A stretch of 39,124 nt of DNA from assembly GCA_903898785.1 (NCBI GenBank), contig CAIUGU010000067.1, forward strand, positions 1 through 39,124, read 5' to 3'. Position numbers and translations under genes: made by a program. Source of the DNA: an uncultured Pseudomonadota bacterium (GTDB lineage: Bacteria; Pseudomonadota; Gammaproteobacteria; Steroidobacterales; Steroidobacteraceae). This document shows, one piece after another, positions 16,392 to 24,152 of this stretch (the first letter of the stretch is position 1; every line of letters begins with the position of its first letter). The notes beneath the pieces are model-generated. The model was given only the letters and a program-made list of their open reading frames with translations, did no database searches and was not told where the DNA came from.

Positions 16392-17680
16392 AAATCGCGG
16401 TCGTCGGCTCAGGCATCGCCGGGCTCACCGCAGCCTGGCGCCTGGACAAGGAACACGACGTCACGCTGTTCGAAGCGGCGGACTACGTCGGCGGCCACAC
16501 CGCCACGGTGGATGTCGAATGGGCGGGCCAGCACTATGCCGTCGACACCGGCTTCATCGTCTTCAATGACTGGACGTACCCGAACTTCATTGCGCTGCTC
16601 GACGAGCTGGGCGTCGAGTGGCAGTTCTCGAACATGAGCTTCAGCCTGTCCTGCGAGCGCACCGGGCTCGAGTACAACGGTACGTCGCTGAACTCGCTGT
16701 TCGCGCAGCGGCGCAATCTCGTCAATCCGCGCTTCCTGCGCATGCTCGCGGACATCATGCGCTTCAATCGCGAGGCCAAGGCCTTTGCGGCAGAACCGCC
16801 GGAAGACCAGGAGGCGGACCAGCGATACACGCTGAGTGCTTTCCTGAAGGGTGGCGCCTATTCACCGCAGTTCGTGGAGCAGTACGTCCTGCCGATGGGC
16901 CGCGCCATCTGGTCGGCGGAGCAGCAGGCCATGCTGCAGTTCCCGGCGCGGTTCTTCATCGATTTCTTCGCGCGCCACGGGTTCCTCAACATCAGCGACC
17001 GGCCCGTGTGGCGTACGGTCCGGGGCGGCTCCCGCGAATACGTGCGCCGGATGCTGTCGAAGCTGCGGGCGACCGTGCGCGTATCGACTCCCGTCACCGG
17101 CATCCGCCGCCTGCCGCACCAGGTGCAGCTCCGCACGGCGGCCGGTACGGTGGAATCCTTCGACCACGTCTTCATCGCGAGCCATGCCGACCAGGCGCTC
17201 AGGATGCTCGACGACGCAACGCTTGTTGAGCGCGAGGTCCTCGGCAGCTTCCCGTTCGCGGCGAACGAAACCGTACTGCATACCGATGAGTCGGTGCTGC
17301 CGCGTCGCCCCCTTGCGCGAGCCGCCTGGAACTATCACCTGCTCTCGCGGCCGCAGGAACCGGTCGCGCTCACGTACGACATGAACGTGCTGCAGAACAT
17401 CGCGGCCCCCGTGAAGTTCCTCGTCACGCTGAACCACACCCGCGCGATCGACGAGGGCAAGATCCTGCGTCGCTTCATGTATCACCATCCGGTGTACCTG
17501 CCGCAGGGCGTAGCCGCACAGGCCCGGCATCGCGAGATCAATGGCGCACGCCGCACCTATTACTGCGGCGCCTACTGGCGCTGCGGCTTCCATGAAGACG
17601 GCGTCGTCAGCGGCCAGACGGCCGTGGACCACTTCCGCGCAGATACCGATGAAGAGCTGCCTCTACAACGGCTGGGTTAG
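16388..17680 (+). CDS. FAD-dependent amine-oxidase-like oxidoreductase of lipid-modification clusters
   Basis: 430 aa. KIAVVGSGIAGLTAAWRL at the N-terminus is the FAD Rossmann motif, followed by LFEAADYVGGHTATVD, a flavin amine oxidase/protoporphyrinogen-oxidase-like signature. DTGFIVFNDWTYPNF and YCGAYWRCGFHEDGV near the end are typical of the family beside CFA synthases. Relatives in furan fatty-acid and 10-methyl fatty-acid pathways act as desaturases or reductases on phospholipid-bound acyl chains (UfaD, and the Bfa/Tms flavoproteins). Which reaction this one performs cannot be told from sequence. It overlaps the desaturase stop by 4 nt and its own 3' end overlaps the DUF1365 start by 32 nt. 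Confidence 0.88.
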   Translation: MKIAVVGSGIAGLTAAWRLDKEHDVTLFEAADYVGGHTATVDVEWAGQHYAVDTGFIVFNDWTYPNFIALLDELGVEWQFSNMSFSLSCERTGLEYNGTSLNSLFAQRRNLVNPRFLRMLADIMRFNREAKAFAAEPPEDQEADQRYTLSAFLKGGAYSPQFVEQYVLPMGRAIWSAEQQAMLQFPARFFIDFFARHGFLNISDRPVWRTVRGGSREYVRRMLSKLRATVRVSTPVTGIRRLPHQVQLRTAAGTVESFDHVFIASHADQALRMLDDATLVEREVLGSFPFAANETVLHTDESVLPRRPLARAAWNYHLLSRPQEPVALTYDMNVLQNIAAPVKFLVTLNHTRAIDEGKILRRFMYHHPVYLPQGVAAQARHREINGARRTYYCGAYWRCGFHEDGVVSGQTAVDHFRADTDEELPLQRLG

Positions 17681-18425
17681 GCATCGCCGCGCGGGGCCGC
17701 AGGCGCATGAGTTCCGGTACCGGATCTTCATGACGTACCTGGACCTCGCCGAACTGCCCACGCTGTTCTCGCGCTTCTGGCTGTGGTCGACGCGTCGCCG
17801 CGCGCTCGCGCGCTTTCGGCGCAAGGACTACTACGGCCCCGCGGACCAGCCGCTCGATGCCGCCATCCGCGATCTCGTCGCGAAGCAGACCGGCGTACGA
17901 CCGCAAGGGCCGATCCGGCTGCTGACGCACCTGCGCTACTTCGGCTACTGCTTCAATCCGGTGAGCTTCTACTACTGCTTCGATGCGGCCGACACTCGCG
18001 TGGACACGATCGTCGCCGAGATCACCAACACGCCGTGGGGCGAACGGCATGCATATGTGCTCCCCGCGGGTGACAGCACTGCCGACGGCGACAAGCTGCG
18101 CTTCCAGTTCGACAAGCAGTTCCATGTGTCGCCGTTCCTGCCCATGGACATGCAGTACGACTGGCGCTTCTCTGCGCCCGGCGATCGGCTGTTCGTGCAC
18201 ATGGAGAACTTCCGCGGCGGTGACAGGGCCTTCGATGCGACCCTCGTCCTCGACCGCGAGGAGATCTCGAGTGTCTCGCTGGCGAAGTCGCTGATCGCCT
18301 TCCCGTTCATCACGGCCAAAGTCAGTCTCGCGATCTACTGGCAGGCATTGAAGCTATGGCTCAAGAAGGCGCCGTTCCACACCCATCCGGAGAAGCTGGC
18401 CACGACCGGCGGTAAAGCACAATGA
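17649..18425 (+). CDS. DUF1365 family protein
   Basis: 258 aa. The start MKSCLYNGWVRHRR and the segments FRYRIFMTYLDL, RLLTHLRYFGYCFNPVSFYYCF, EITNTPWGERHAYV and FHVSPFLPMD are highly characteristic of DUF1365. The function is unknown, but the family nearly always lies between an FAD oxidoreductase and a CFA-synthase-like methyltransferase, as here, so a part in the same lipid reaction is inferred. The frame is open to 17541, but ATG 17649 matches the family start. It overlaps the upstream gene by 32 nt and the downstream one by 4 nt (ATGA). Confidence 0.92.
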   Translation: MKSCLYNGWVRHRRAGPQAHEFRYRIFMTYLDLAELPTLFSRFWLWSTRRRALARFRRKDYYGPADQPLDAAIRDLVAKQTGVRPQGPIRLLTHLRYFGYCFNPVSFYYCFDAADTRVDTIVAEITNTPWGERHAYVLPAGDSTADGDKLRFQFDKQFHVSPFLPMDMQYDWRFSAPGDRLFVHMENFRGGDRAFDATLVLDREEISSVSLAKSLIAFPFITAKVSLAIYWQALKLWLKKAPFHTHPEKLATTGGKAQ

Positions 18426-19702
18426 CCCAGGGCAAAGCGGGCTCCATCGCCAATCTCGACAACCGCGGCAGCACGACGTCCGTCACGGCACTGCAAAACC
18501 TCGGCCGCTCGGCGCTGCTCGGGCAGCTTGGCAAGCTGACCGTGGGTTCGCTGACCGTCAACGAGGGCGGACGTACCCATCATTTCGGTGAGCGAACGAC
18601 GGACGCGGCGCTCGTGGCGACGATCGACGTCCTTGCCCCACAGTTCTGGGCCGATGCCGCGTTCGGCGGCACGGTCGGCGCGGGCGAGGCGTTCATCCAT
18701 GGAACGTGGCGGTGCGACAACCTGACGGCGCTGATCCGCATCATGGTCCTGAATCGCGATGTCATGAACGGCATGGAGCGCGGCCTCGCGTGGGTCACTG
18801 CACCGACGCGCCGCATCCTGCACTGGCTCAACCGCAATTCGAAAGCAGGGAGCCAGCGCAATATCGCCGCCCACTACGACCTCGGCAACGATTTCTTTGC
18901 GCTGTTCCTCGACCCGACACTCGCCTACTCGTGCGGCATCTTCGAGCGCGAGGAATCGACATTGCACGAGGCCTCGCTCGCGAAGTTCGACGAGATCTGC
19001 CGCAAGCTGGACTTGCAGCCCGACGATCACCTCGTCGAGATCGGCACGGGCTGGGGCGGACTCGCGTTGCATGCCGCCGGGAAGTACGGCTGCCGCGTCA
19101 CGACGACCACGATTTCGAAGGAGCAGTACGCCCATTCCGTCGCTCGCGTGAAGGCGGCGGGCATGGAAGACCGGATCACGCTGCTGCTCAAGGACTATCG
19201 TGACCTCGAACCACCGGCAGGCAGCGGCGGTTTCGACAAGCTGGTCTCCGTCGAGATGATCGAGGCCGTGGGTCCGCAGTACCTCGACACGTATTTTGCG
19301 AAGTGCGCGTCGCTGCTTAAGCCGAACGGCGCGATGCTGCTGCAGGCCATCACGATCCAGGACCAGTTCTACGAACAGGCGCTGAAGAGCGTCGACTTCA
19401 TCCAGCGGTTCATCTTCCCCGGCAGCTTCATCCCGTCCGTCACCGCGATCACGAACTCCGTGACCCGTGCGACCGACATGAAGGTGAGCCACCTGCGCGA
19501 CATCGGCCCGCATTACGCTACGACGCTCCGCAAGTGGCGGGAGGCGTTCTTCGCCCACGCACCGGAGATCCGGGCCCTGGGGCTGCCGGATACCTTCATC
19601 CGCATGTGGGACTTCTACTTCTGCTACTGCGAAGGCGGCTTTGCCGAGCGCCAGCTGGGCGACGTGCACATGCTGCTGACCAAGCCGGGCTGGCGGGGAT
19701 AG
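18422..19702 (+). CDS. cfa: Cyclopropane-fatty-acyl-phospholipid synthase family methyltransferase
   Basis: 426 aa SAM-dependent enzyme acting on double bonds of membrane phospholipid acyl chains. AHYDLGNDFFALFLD and YSCGIF are family hallmarks. VEIGTGWGGLALHAA is the SAM site. SVEMIEAVG and the INSV/TNSV-type lipid-binding part follow, then KVSHLRDIGPHYATTLRKW and an FYFCYCEGGFAERQLGD ending with the normal Cys-containing loop. The N-terminal 120 residues carry the usual lipid-contact domain. It may make cyclopropane rings or, given its FAD and DUF1365 partners, methylated or furan-precursor chains. It is the last gene of the run. Confidence 0.92.
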   Translation: MTQGKAGSIANLDNRGSTTSVTALQNLGRSALLGQLGKLTVGSLTVNEGGRTHHFGERTTDAALVATIDVLAPQFWADAAFGGTVGAGEAFIHGTWRCDNLTALIRIMVLNRDVMNGMERGLAWVTAPTRRILHWLNRNSKAGSQRNIAAHYDLGNDFFALFLDPTLAYSCGIFEREESTLHEASLAKFDEICRKLDLQPDDHLVEIGTGWGGLALHAAGKYGCRVTTTTISKEQYAHSVARVKAAGMEDRITLLLKDYRDLEPPAGSGGFDKLVSVEMIEAVGPQYLDTYFAKCASLLKPNGAMLLQAITIQDQFYEQALKSVDFIQRFIFPGSFIPSVTAITNSVTRATDMKVSHLRDIGPHYATTLRKWREAFFAHAPEIRALGLPDTFIRMWDFYFCYCEGGFAERQLGDVHMLLTKPGWRG

Positions 19703-19714
19703 CCCCCCCGCTGG

Positions 19715-19731
19715 CGGACGGCCTCCGTCCG
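19715..19731 (+). terminator. Short hairpin after cfa, possible weak terminator
   Basis: CGGACGG (19715-19721) and CCGTCCG (19725-19731) pair with a 3-nt loop, 12 nt after the cfa stop. There is no U-run, so termination is uncertain. Confidence 0.3.
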
Positions 19732-19812
19732 GTAACAAGACAATGTCGGCGCACGAAGAGGTAAGGTAGGCTTCAAGCCCAATCCGCCACCCGATTCCTT
19801 GAGGACTTCCCC

Positions 19813-20379
19813 ATGCTCATTTCCAGACGCGCCACTGCCAACTGGTTCCTGGCCGCCCTCCTTGCGATGCCCCTCTTCGCCGTGGCCGCGGAAGGCCCGA
19901 TGGCCGGAGAGATGTTCCCGCATGACCTGAGCGCGCCCGACCAGAACGGCAAGCCGCAGTCATTGCGCTCGGTAATGGGCGAGAGAGGCGTAGCCGTCTT
20001 CTTCGTGCGCTCTGCCGACTGGTGTCCGTTCTGCAAGGGACAGCTGGTCGACGTCAATCGGCATCTCGCGCAGTTCAAGGCGCTGGGCCTCGGCGTCGTC
20101 TCCGTCAGCGTCGATGAAGTGCCGCTGATCGCGGCCTTTGCGAAGGAACAGAGTGTCGGCTACACGATGTTGTCGGACCCGAAGGGCGCCATCAACCTGA
20201 GCCTCGGCATCCGCGACGAGCAGTATCCCCTCGGCACCAAGGCATTCGGCGTGCCCCGCCCCACGCTGTACATCGTTGACCGGCTTGGCACCGTCCGTCT
20301 CCGGTACATGGAACCGACCTACAGGACGCGCCCGGATCTCAAGGCAGTGCTCGCCGACGTGAAGCGACTTGGCCTCTGA
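19813..20379 (+). CDS. Exported peroxiredoxin/thioredoxin-like protein
   Basis: 188 aa with a signal peptide (residues 1-25, ending PLFAVAA). The mature part is an AhpC/TSA-like thioredoxin fold: AGEMFPHDLSAPDQNGKPQSL, VFFVRSADWCPFCKGQLVDVN with a W-C-P-F-C active site, LSDPKGAINLSLGI, and a cis-Pro region VPRPTLYIVD. A C-X-X-C pair in a peroxiredoxin-like frame suggests a periplasmic thiol peroxidase or disulfide reductase. The ATG has GAGGA about 7 nt upstream. It follows the lipid operon by 110 nt on the same strand, and a role in oxidant defence would fit that neighbour, but it probably has its own promoter. Confidence 0.85.
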   Translation: MLISRRATANWFLAALLAMPLFAVAAEGPMAGEMFPHDLSAPDQNGKPQSLRSVMGERGVAVFFVRSADWCPFCKGQLVDVNRHLAQFKALGLGVVSVSVDEVPLIAAFAKEQSVGYTMLSDPKGAINLSLGIRDEQYPLGTKAFGVPRPTLYIVDRLGTVRLRYMEPTYRTRPDLKAVLADVKRLGL

Positions 20380-20526
20380 GGGTACAGCCGTCACGGCGGG
20401 GAGCATGGGGGCCTGTCGGACTCGTCCTAGCGCGTCACGCGCATCCCGCCGATAACGGCACTCGCCTCGCAGAAGGACACTTGACTCCGCCGCTCCAGTT
20501 TCTCCCCCAAGAACGAGCGGCTGATG

Positions 20527-20566
20527 AGCCTGGACCGACCCCCTAGCCGGTCCAGGCTTCTCTTTT
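20527..20566 (+). terminator. Intrinsic terminator downstream of the peroxiredoxin-like gene
   Basis: AGCCTGGACCG (20527-20537) pairs with CGGTCCAGGCT (20548-20558), an 11-bp stem with a 10-nt loop, followed by TCTCTTTT. It lies in the 269-nt gap that otherwise shows no gene. Confidence 0.8.
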
Positions 20567-20648
20567 GGTTCGTCATGCAAGCGCCCACGGGTCGTGCGTG
20601 GCCGCCTCGGTCAAGAGGCCGACCCCGGCCGCGTCACAGGAGTGCATC

Positions 20649-21455
20649 GTGGCGGATCCCGTCATCAAAGAAGGCGGTGGGTCTGAATTCGACGAGCGGC
20701 GGATCAAGGAAGAGACGACGGGCATCGAGGACTGCCGGGCTTGCCGCCTCCGGGCGCTGCCTCTATTCATCGACCAAAGCCCCGAAGAGCAGGCGCTCGT
20801 GCAGTCGCTGAAGCGCACGGAAGTGCGACTCGGCGCGATGGAGACGCTGATCCATGAAGGGCAGACCGATGCGCCGCTCTACACGCTGCTGAGGGGCTGG
20901 GCGTTCCGCTACAAGAGCCTGAGCGACGGTCGCCGGCAGATCCTGAGCTTCCTGCTGGCGGGCGACTTCATCGGCGTGCAGCAGAAGATGAGTGACGCCG
21001 CCGCGCATGGTGTCGAGACGCTCACCGAATCCATATTTTGCGTCTTCCAGCGCGACTCCCTGTGGGAAATCCATCGTCGCTCGCCCTCCATGGGCTTCAA
21101 CCTGACATGGCTGACCGCGCACGACGAGTCCATCGTGGACGACACGCTGCTCTCCGTCGGGCGTCGCAGTGCCGAGGAGCGCATTGCCATGCTGCTGATC
21201 CTGCTGTTCAAGCGCGCGGCAGCCCTGCAGGCCGACGCCGGCGTCGCCGGGGTTCCGTTTCCGCTGACCCAGCAACATATTGCAGACGGCCTGGGACTGT
21301 CGCTGGTCCACACGAACAAGACGCTGCGCAAGCTGGAGCGCCGCGGACTGCATCGCATCGCCGACGGCCGACTCTACATGCGCGATGTCAAGGCGCTCGT
21401 CCGCCTCGCGGACCTCTATGGCGATGGTCGTCCGCCGCAGCGGCCGCTGGTGTGA
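20649..21455 (+). CDS. Crp/Fnr family transcription regulator with partial FNR-type cysteine set
   Basis: 268 aa, start GTG at 20649 with GGAG 6 nt upstream. A cyclic-nucleotide-binding-like beta-roll (about 45-165) precedes a C-terminal winged helix-turn-helix, LTQQHIADGLGLSLVHTNKTLRKLERRGL. The N-terminus has Cys29-X2-Cys32 (EDCRACRLRALPLF), and Cys131 lies where FNR has its central ligand (ESIFCVF). FNR binds [4Fe-4S] with four cysteines; the counterpart of its third N-terminal cysteine (CIPF) is not seen here. Oxygen, redox or NO sensing is possible but not shown. It sits between a terminator and a second Crp/Fnr-type gene. Confidence 0.85.
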   Translation: MADPVIKEGGGSEFDERRIKEETTGIEDCRACRLRALPLFIDQSPEEQALVQSLKRTEVRLGAMETLIHEGQTDAPLYTLLRGWAFRYKSLSDGRRQILSFLLAGDFIGVQQKMSDAAAHGVETLTESIFCVFQRDSLWEIHRRSPSMGFNLTWLTAHDESIVDDTLLSVGRRSAEERIAMLLILLFKRAAALQADAGVAGVPFPLTQQHIADGLGLSLVHTNKTLRKLERRGLHRIADGRLYMRDVKALVRLADLYGDGRPPQRPLV

Positions 21456-21504
21456 CCACGACGACTCGTCGCCTCTCACGGACCAGCGCTTCCTGCTACG
21501 TCTT

Positions 21505-21533
21505 TTGACACACCGTCTATACGTCTTTCTACA
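21505..21533 (+). promoter_or_regulatory. Candidate sigma-70 promoter of the second Crp-like gene
   Basis: TTGACA (21505-21510, perfect -35) and TCTACA (21528-21533, weak -10) are separated by 17 nt, about 70 nt before ATG 21601. Confidence 0.4.
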
Positions 21534-21600
21534 CAGGGATCGGGTAATCACTGCCCTACAGTCGGTTTGCACTTTCGCAGACACCCAAGGGCGCCGTCAC

Positions 21601-22389
21601 ATGAAACCCATCGCTTCGCAACGACTCCAGAATCGGTTGCTTGCCACGTTGCCGGTCGCCGAGTGGCTGCCCCTGGAAGCGGACCTGGAACTGGTCGAAC
21701 TGGCAATGGGGGCGACGCTTCACATGGCGGGCACGCCGCTGAGACACGTCTACTTCCCGACAACCGCCATCATCTCGCTGGTGTCTTCGATGAATGACGG
21801 TGCTTCCGCGGAAGTCGCCGTCGTCGGCAGCGAGGGTATCGTCGGGGTGTGCGCGTTCATGGGCGGCGGCAATGCCTTGAGCGGCGCCTTGGTCCAGGCA
21901 GCCGGCCACGCCTTGCGGATGAACGCCGTAGCCATCGCCGCCCACTCCTCGCGATCGGCACCGCTGATGCGGCAACTGCTCCGCTATACACAGGCGTTGT
22001 TCACGCACATGGCCCAGACCTCTGCCTGCAATCGCCACCATGAGCTGGAGCAGCAACTGTGCCGCTGGCTGCTGCTCAACCTCGACAGGCGCAAAGGCAA
22101 TGAGATGGCGGTGACCCAGGAGCGGATTGCCAGCATGCTGGGCGTGCGCCGCTCGGGCGTCACCGAAGGCGCGCTGAAGCTGCAGCAGGCCGGCCTGATT
22201 CGCTACTCGAGGGGCCATATCTCGATCCTGGACCGGCCGGGCCTCGAGGCCCGCAGCTGCGAGTGCTACTCCGTCGTGAGCCTCGCCTACGAGAAGTTGC
22301 GCGGCCACTCCATCCCCCCTGCGCACCGCACAAGCCCTTCGCAGGCGACGGGCCGCATTCCGGTGGCGGCGCAGCATGCCCATGGGTGA
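21601..22389 (+). CDS. Crp/Fnr family transcription regulator, second type
   Basis: 262 aa. The N-terminal half is a degenerate Crp beta-roll with the signature HVYFPTTAIISLVSSMNDG and EVAVVGSEGIVGVCAFMGG. This belongs to a Crp-like subgroup common in Proteobacteria and distinct from the preceding gene. The winged helix is VTQERIASMLGVRRSGVTEGALKLQQAGLIRYSRGHISILD (two contiguous parts, recognition helix around RRSGVTEGA). RSCECY near the C-terminus is conserved in this group. The ligand is unknown. The ATG at 21601 is chosen because the upstream in-frame extension overlaps the previous gene. Being next to another Crp/Fnr gene suggests a duplicated or cooperating regulator pair. Confidence 0.85.
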   Translation: MKPIASQRLQNRLLATLPVAEWLPLEADLELVELAMGATLHMAGTPLRHVYFPTTAIISLVSSMNDGASAEVAVVGSEGIVGVCAFMGGGNALSGALVQAAGHALRMNAVAIAAHSSRSAPLMRQLLRYTQALFTHMAQTSACNRHHELEQQLCRWLLLNLDRRKGNEMAVTQERIASMLGVRRSGVTEGALKLQQAGLIRYSRGHISILDRPGLEARSCECYSVVSLAYEKLRGHSIPPAHRTSPSQATGRIPVAAQHAHG

Positions 22390-22429
22390 CGAAGCCTGAT
22401 AAAGTCCCCTCCACCACAGGAGGCCTGCC

Positions 22430-22801
22430 ATGAACTCACGAATCGCGCTGATTGCCCTCGCGTTCGCCATCCCGTCTCTCGTCGGGGCGCAGTCGTCAGT
22501 TGACCTCACCGGCAACCGACCTGCCACGCCCGGCATCACGCGCACGACGCTGAAGGACGACGCGAAGTATTCGGTGGCCCGGGTCACCTTCGCGCCAGGT
22601 GCCGGCGAAGTGCCCCACACGCACCCCTACGACATCATCATCACCGCGGTGAGAAGCGGCCCGGCCGTGATCATGGTCGGCGACAGCAAGACCACGACGG
22701 TCAAGGCCGGCGAGGTCAAGTTCGTGCCGCGCGACGTCGTCCATTCCGTCACGAACACGGGCACGGTCGAGTTCGAGGTGATTACCGTCGGGATCAAGTG
22801 A
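22430..22801 (+). CDS. Exported cupin-domain protein
   Basis: 123 aa with a signal peptide (MNSRIALIALAFAIPSLVGAQ). The mature part is a single small cupin barrel: PGAGEVPHTHPYDIIITAV with His63 and His65 as likely metal ligands, VKAGEVKFVPRDVVHSVTNTG with His105, and FEVITVGIK at the end. It probably binds a metal and a small molecule in the periplasm; the enzyme activity, if any, is unknown. AGGAGG lies 6 nt before the ATG, an ideal ribosome site. It is followed 106 nt later by an NHL-propeller protein on the same strand. Confidence 0.85.
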   Translation: MNSRIALIALAFAIPSLVGAQSSVDLTGNRPATPGITRTTLKDDAKYSVARVTFAPGAGEVPHTHPYDIIITAVRSGPAVIMVGDSKTTTVKAGEVKFVPRDVVHSVTNTGTVEFEVITVGIK

Positions 22802-22907
22802 TCCAGGGCGGGCACTGCCGGCAACGCGCCCTTGTGCCCTGGAATCCGGCGTGCGACGCTTCGGCGCGTCGGGTTCGAAATATGACAAGCCGCCCGGGGG
22901 ACACAGC

Positions 22908-24143
22908 ATGCGCTCACGAAACCTCTACATCGGCGCTGGCGTCGCAGCAGTCCTCGTTGCATTGACCGTCGGGCAGTTCGCGCTGGACAAGACGGCGACG
23001 GCGCAAGCCCAGGCCGGGAATCGGGCACCCCGTTTCGAAGTGGATCCGCTGTGGCCCAAGCCGCTGCCCAATCACTGGGTGCTGGGCTCGGCCATCGGCG
23101 TCTGGGTCGACTCGGACGACCACATCTGGATCGTCCACCGCAGTTCGTCCACGCTGAGCGTCAACGAACGGCCGCTCGAGATGCAGACAGGTGAATGCTG
23201 CGCGGGCGCCCCGCCGGTGCTCGAGTTCGACCAGGCCGGCAACCTGCTGCGGCACTGGGGCGGGCCGGGCGAAGGCTACGAATGGCCCGACTCCAACCAC
23301 GGCATCTTCATCGACCACAAAGGCAACGTCTGGATCGGTGGCAACGGCGGCCCCGATTCGCACATCCTCAAGTTCACGAAGGACGGCAAGTTCCTGATGC
23401 AGGTCGGCAAGAAGGGCGCACGCCGCAAGGAAGGCGCCGCCGCCGGCAACAACGAAGGCGACGTCGCCAACTTCGTCGGCGGCAGCAACGATCAGGTGAG
23501 TTTCGGGCGCGTGGCCAAGATCTTCGTGGATGCCAAGGCCAACGAAGCCTACATCGCGGACGGCTACCTCAATAAGCGGGTCGCAGTCCTCGATGCGGAC
23601 ACGGGCAAGATGAAGCGCTGGTGGGGTGCGTACGGCAACGTCCCGGACGATGCGCCGCTGCCGGCCTACGACCCTGCAGCGCCTGCGGCCCAGCAGTTCC
23701 GCAACCCGGTGCATTGCGCGGACATGTCTGCCGACCGGCTGATCTACGTGTGCGACCGGGTCGGCAACCGCCTGCAGGTATTCACGCCCGAAGGCAAGTT
23801 CGTCAAGGAAGGGTTCTTCGCGAAGAACACGAAGAACGCGGGCTCGGCCTGGGACATCGCGTTTTCCAAGGACAGGGAACAGCGGTTCATCTTCATGGCC
23901 GACGGCGTGAACGAGAAAGTGAGGGTGATCGATCGGCAGACGCTGCAGGAGCTGACGACGTTTGGTGATGGGGGCCGGCAGCCCGGCCAGTTCTATGGCG
24001 TCCACAGCATCGCGATCGACTCGAAGGGCAACCTGTACACGACGGAAACCTACGAAGGCAAACGGCTGCAGCGCTTCGTCAACAAGGGGCTCGCGCCCGT
24101 GAGGGCCAAGGATCAGGGCACCGTCTGGCCCGCATCCCGCTAG
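22908..24143 (+). CDS. Exported NHL-repeat beta-propeller protein
   Basis: 411 aa. A hydrophobic N-terminal segment (about residues 6-26) serves as signal peptide or anchor. The rest repeats NHL-type blades, for example NHGIFIDHKGNVWIGGNGGPDSHILKF, HCADMSADRLIYVCDRVGNRLQVFTPEGKFVKEGFF and VHSIAIDSKGNLYTTETYEGKRLQRF (each a blade of about 27-40 residues). Such periplasmic six-bladed propellers resemble peptidylamidoglycolate lyase or quinoprotein-like folds, but no activity can be assigned. ATG 22908 has a GGGGGA about 7 nt upstream; the frame extends 19 codons further without support. Only 9 nt separate its stop from the next start, so co-transcription with the HupE/UreJ-like gene is likely. 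Confidence 0.85.
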   Translation: MRSRNLYIGAGVAAVLVALTVGQFALDKTATAQAQAGNRAPRFEVDPLWPKPLPNHWVLGSAIGVWVDSDDHIWIVHRSSSTLSVNERPLEMQTGECCAGAPPVLEFDQAGNLLRHWGGPGEGYEWPDSNHGIFIDHKGNVWIGGNGGPDSHILKFTKDGKFLMQVGKKGARRKEGAAAGNNEGDVANFVGGSNDQVSFGRVAKIFVDAKANEAYIADGYLNKRVAVLDADTGKMKRWWGAYGNVPDDAPLPAYDPAAPAAQQFRNPVHCADMSADRLIYVCDRVGNRLQVFTPEGKFVKEGFFAKNTKNAGSAWDIAFSKDREQRFIFMADGVNEKVRVIDRQTLQELTTFGDGGRQPGQFYGVHSIAIDSKGNLYTTETYEGKRLQRFVNKGLAPVRAKDQGTVWPASR

Positions 24144-24152
24144 GGGGCAGTC

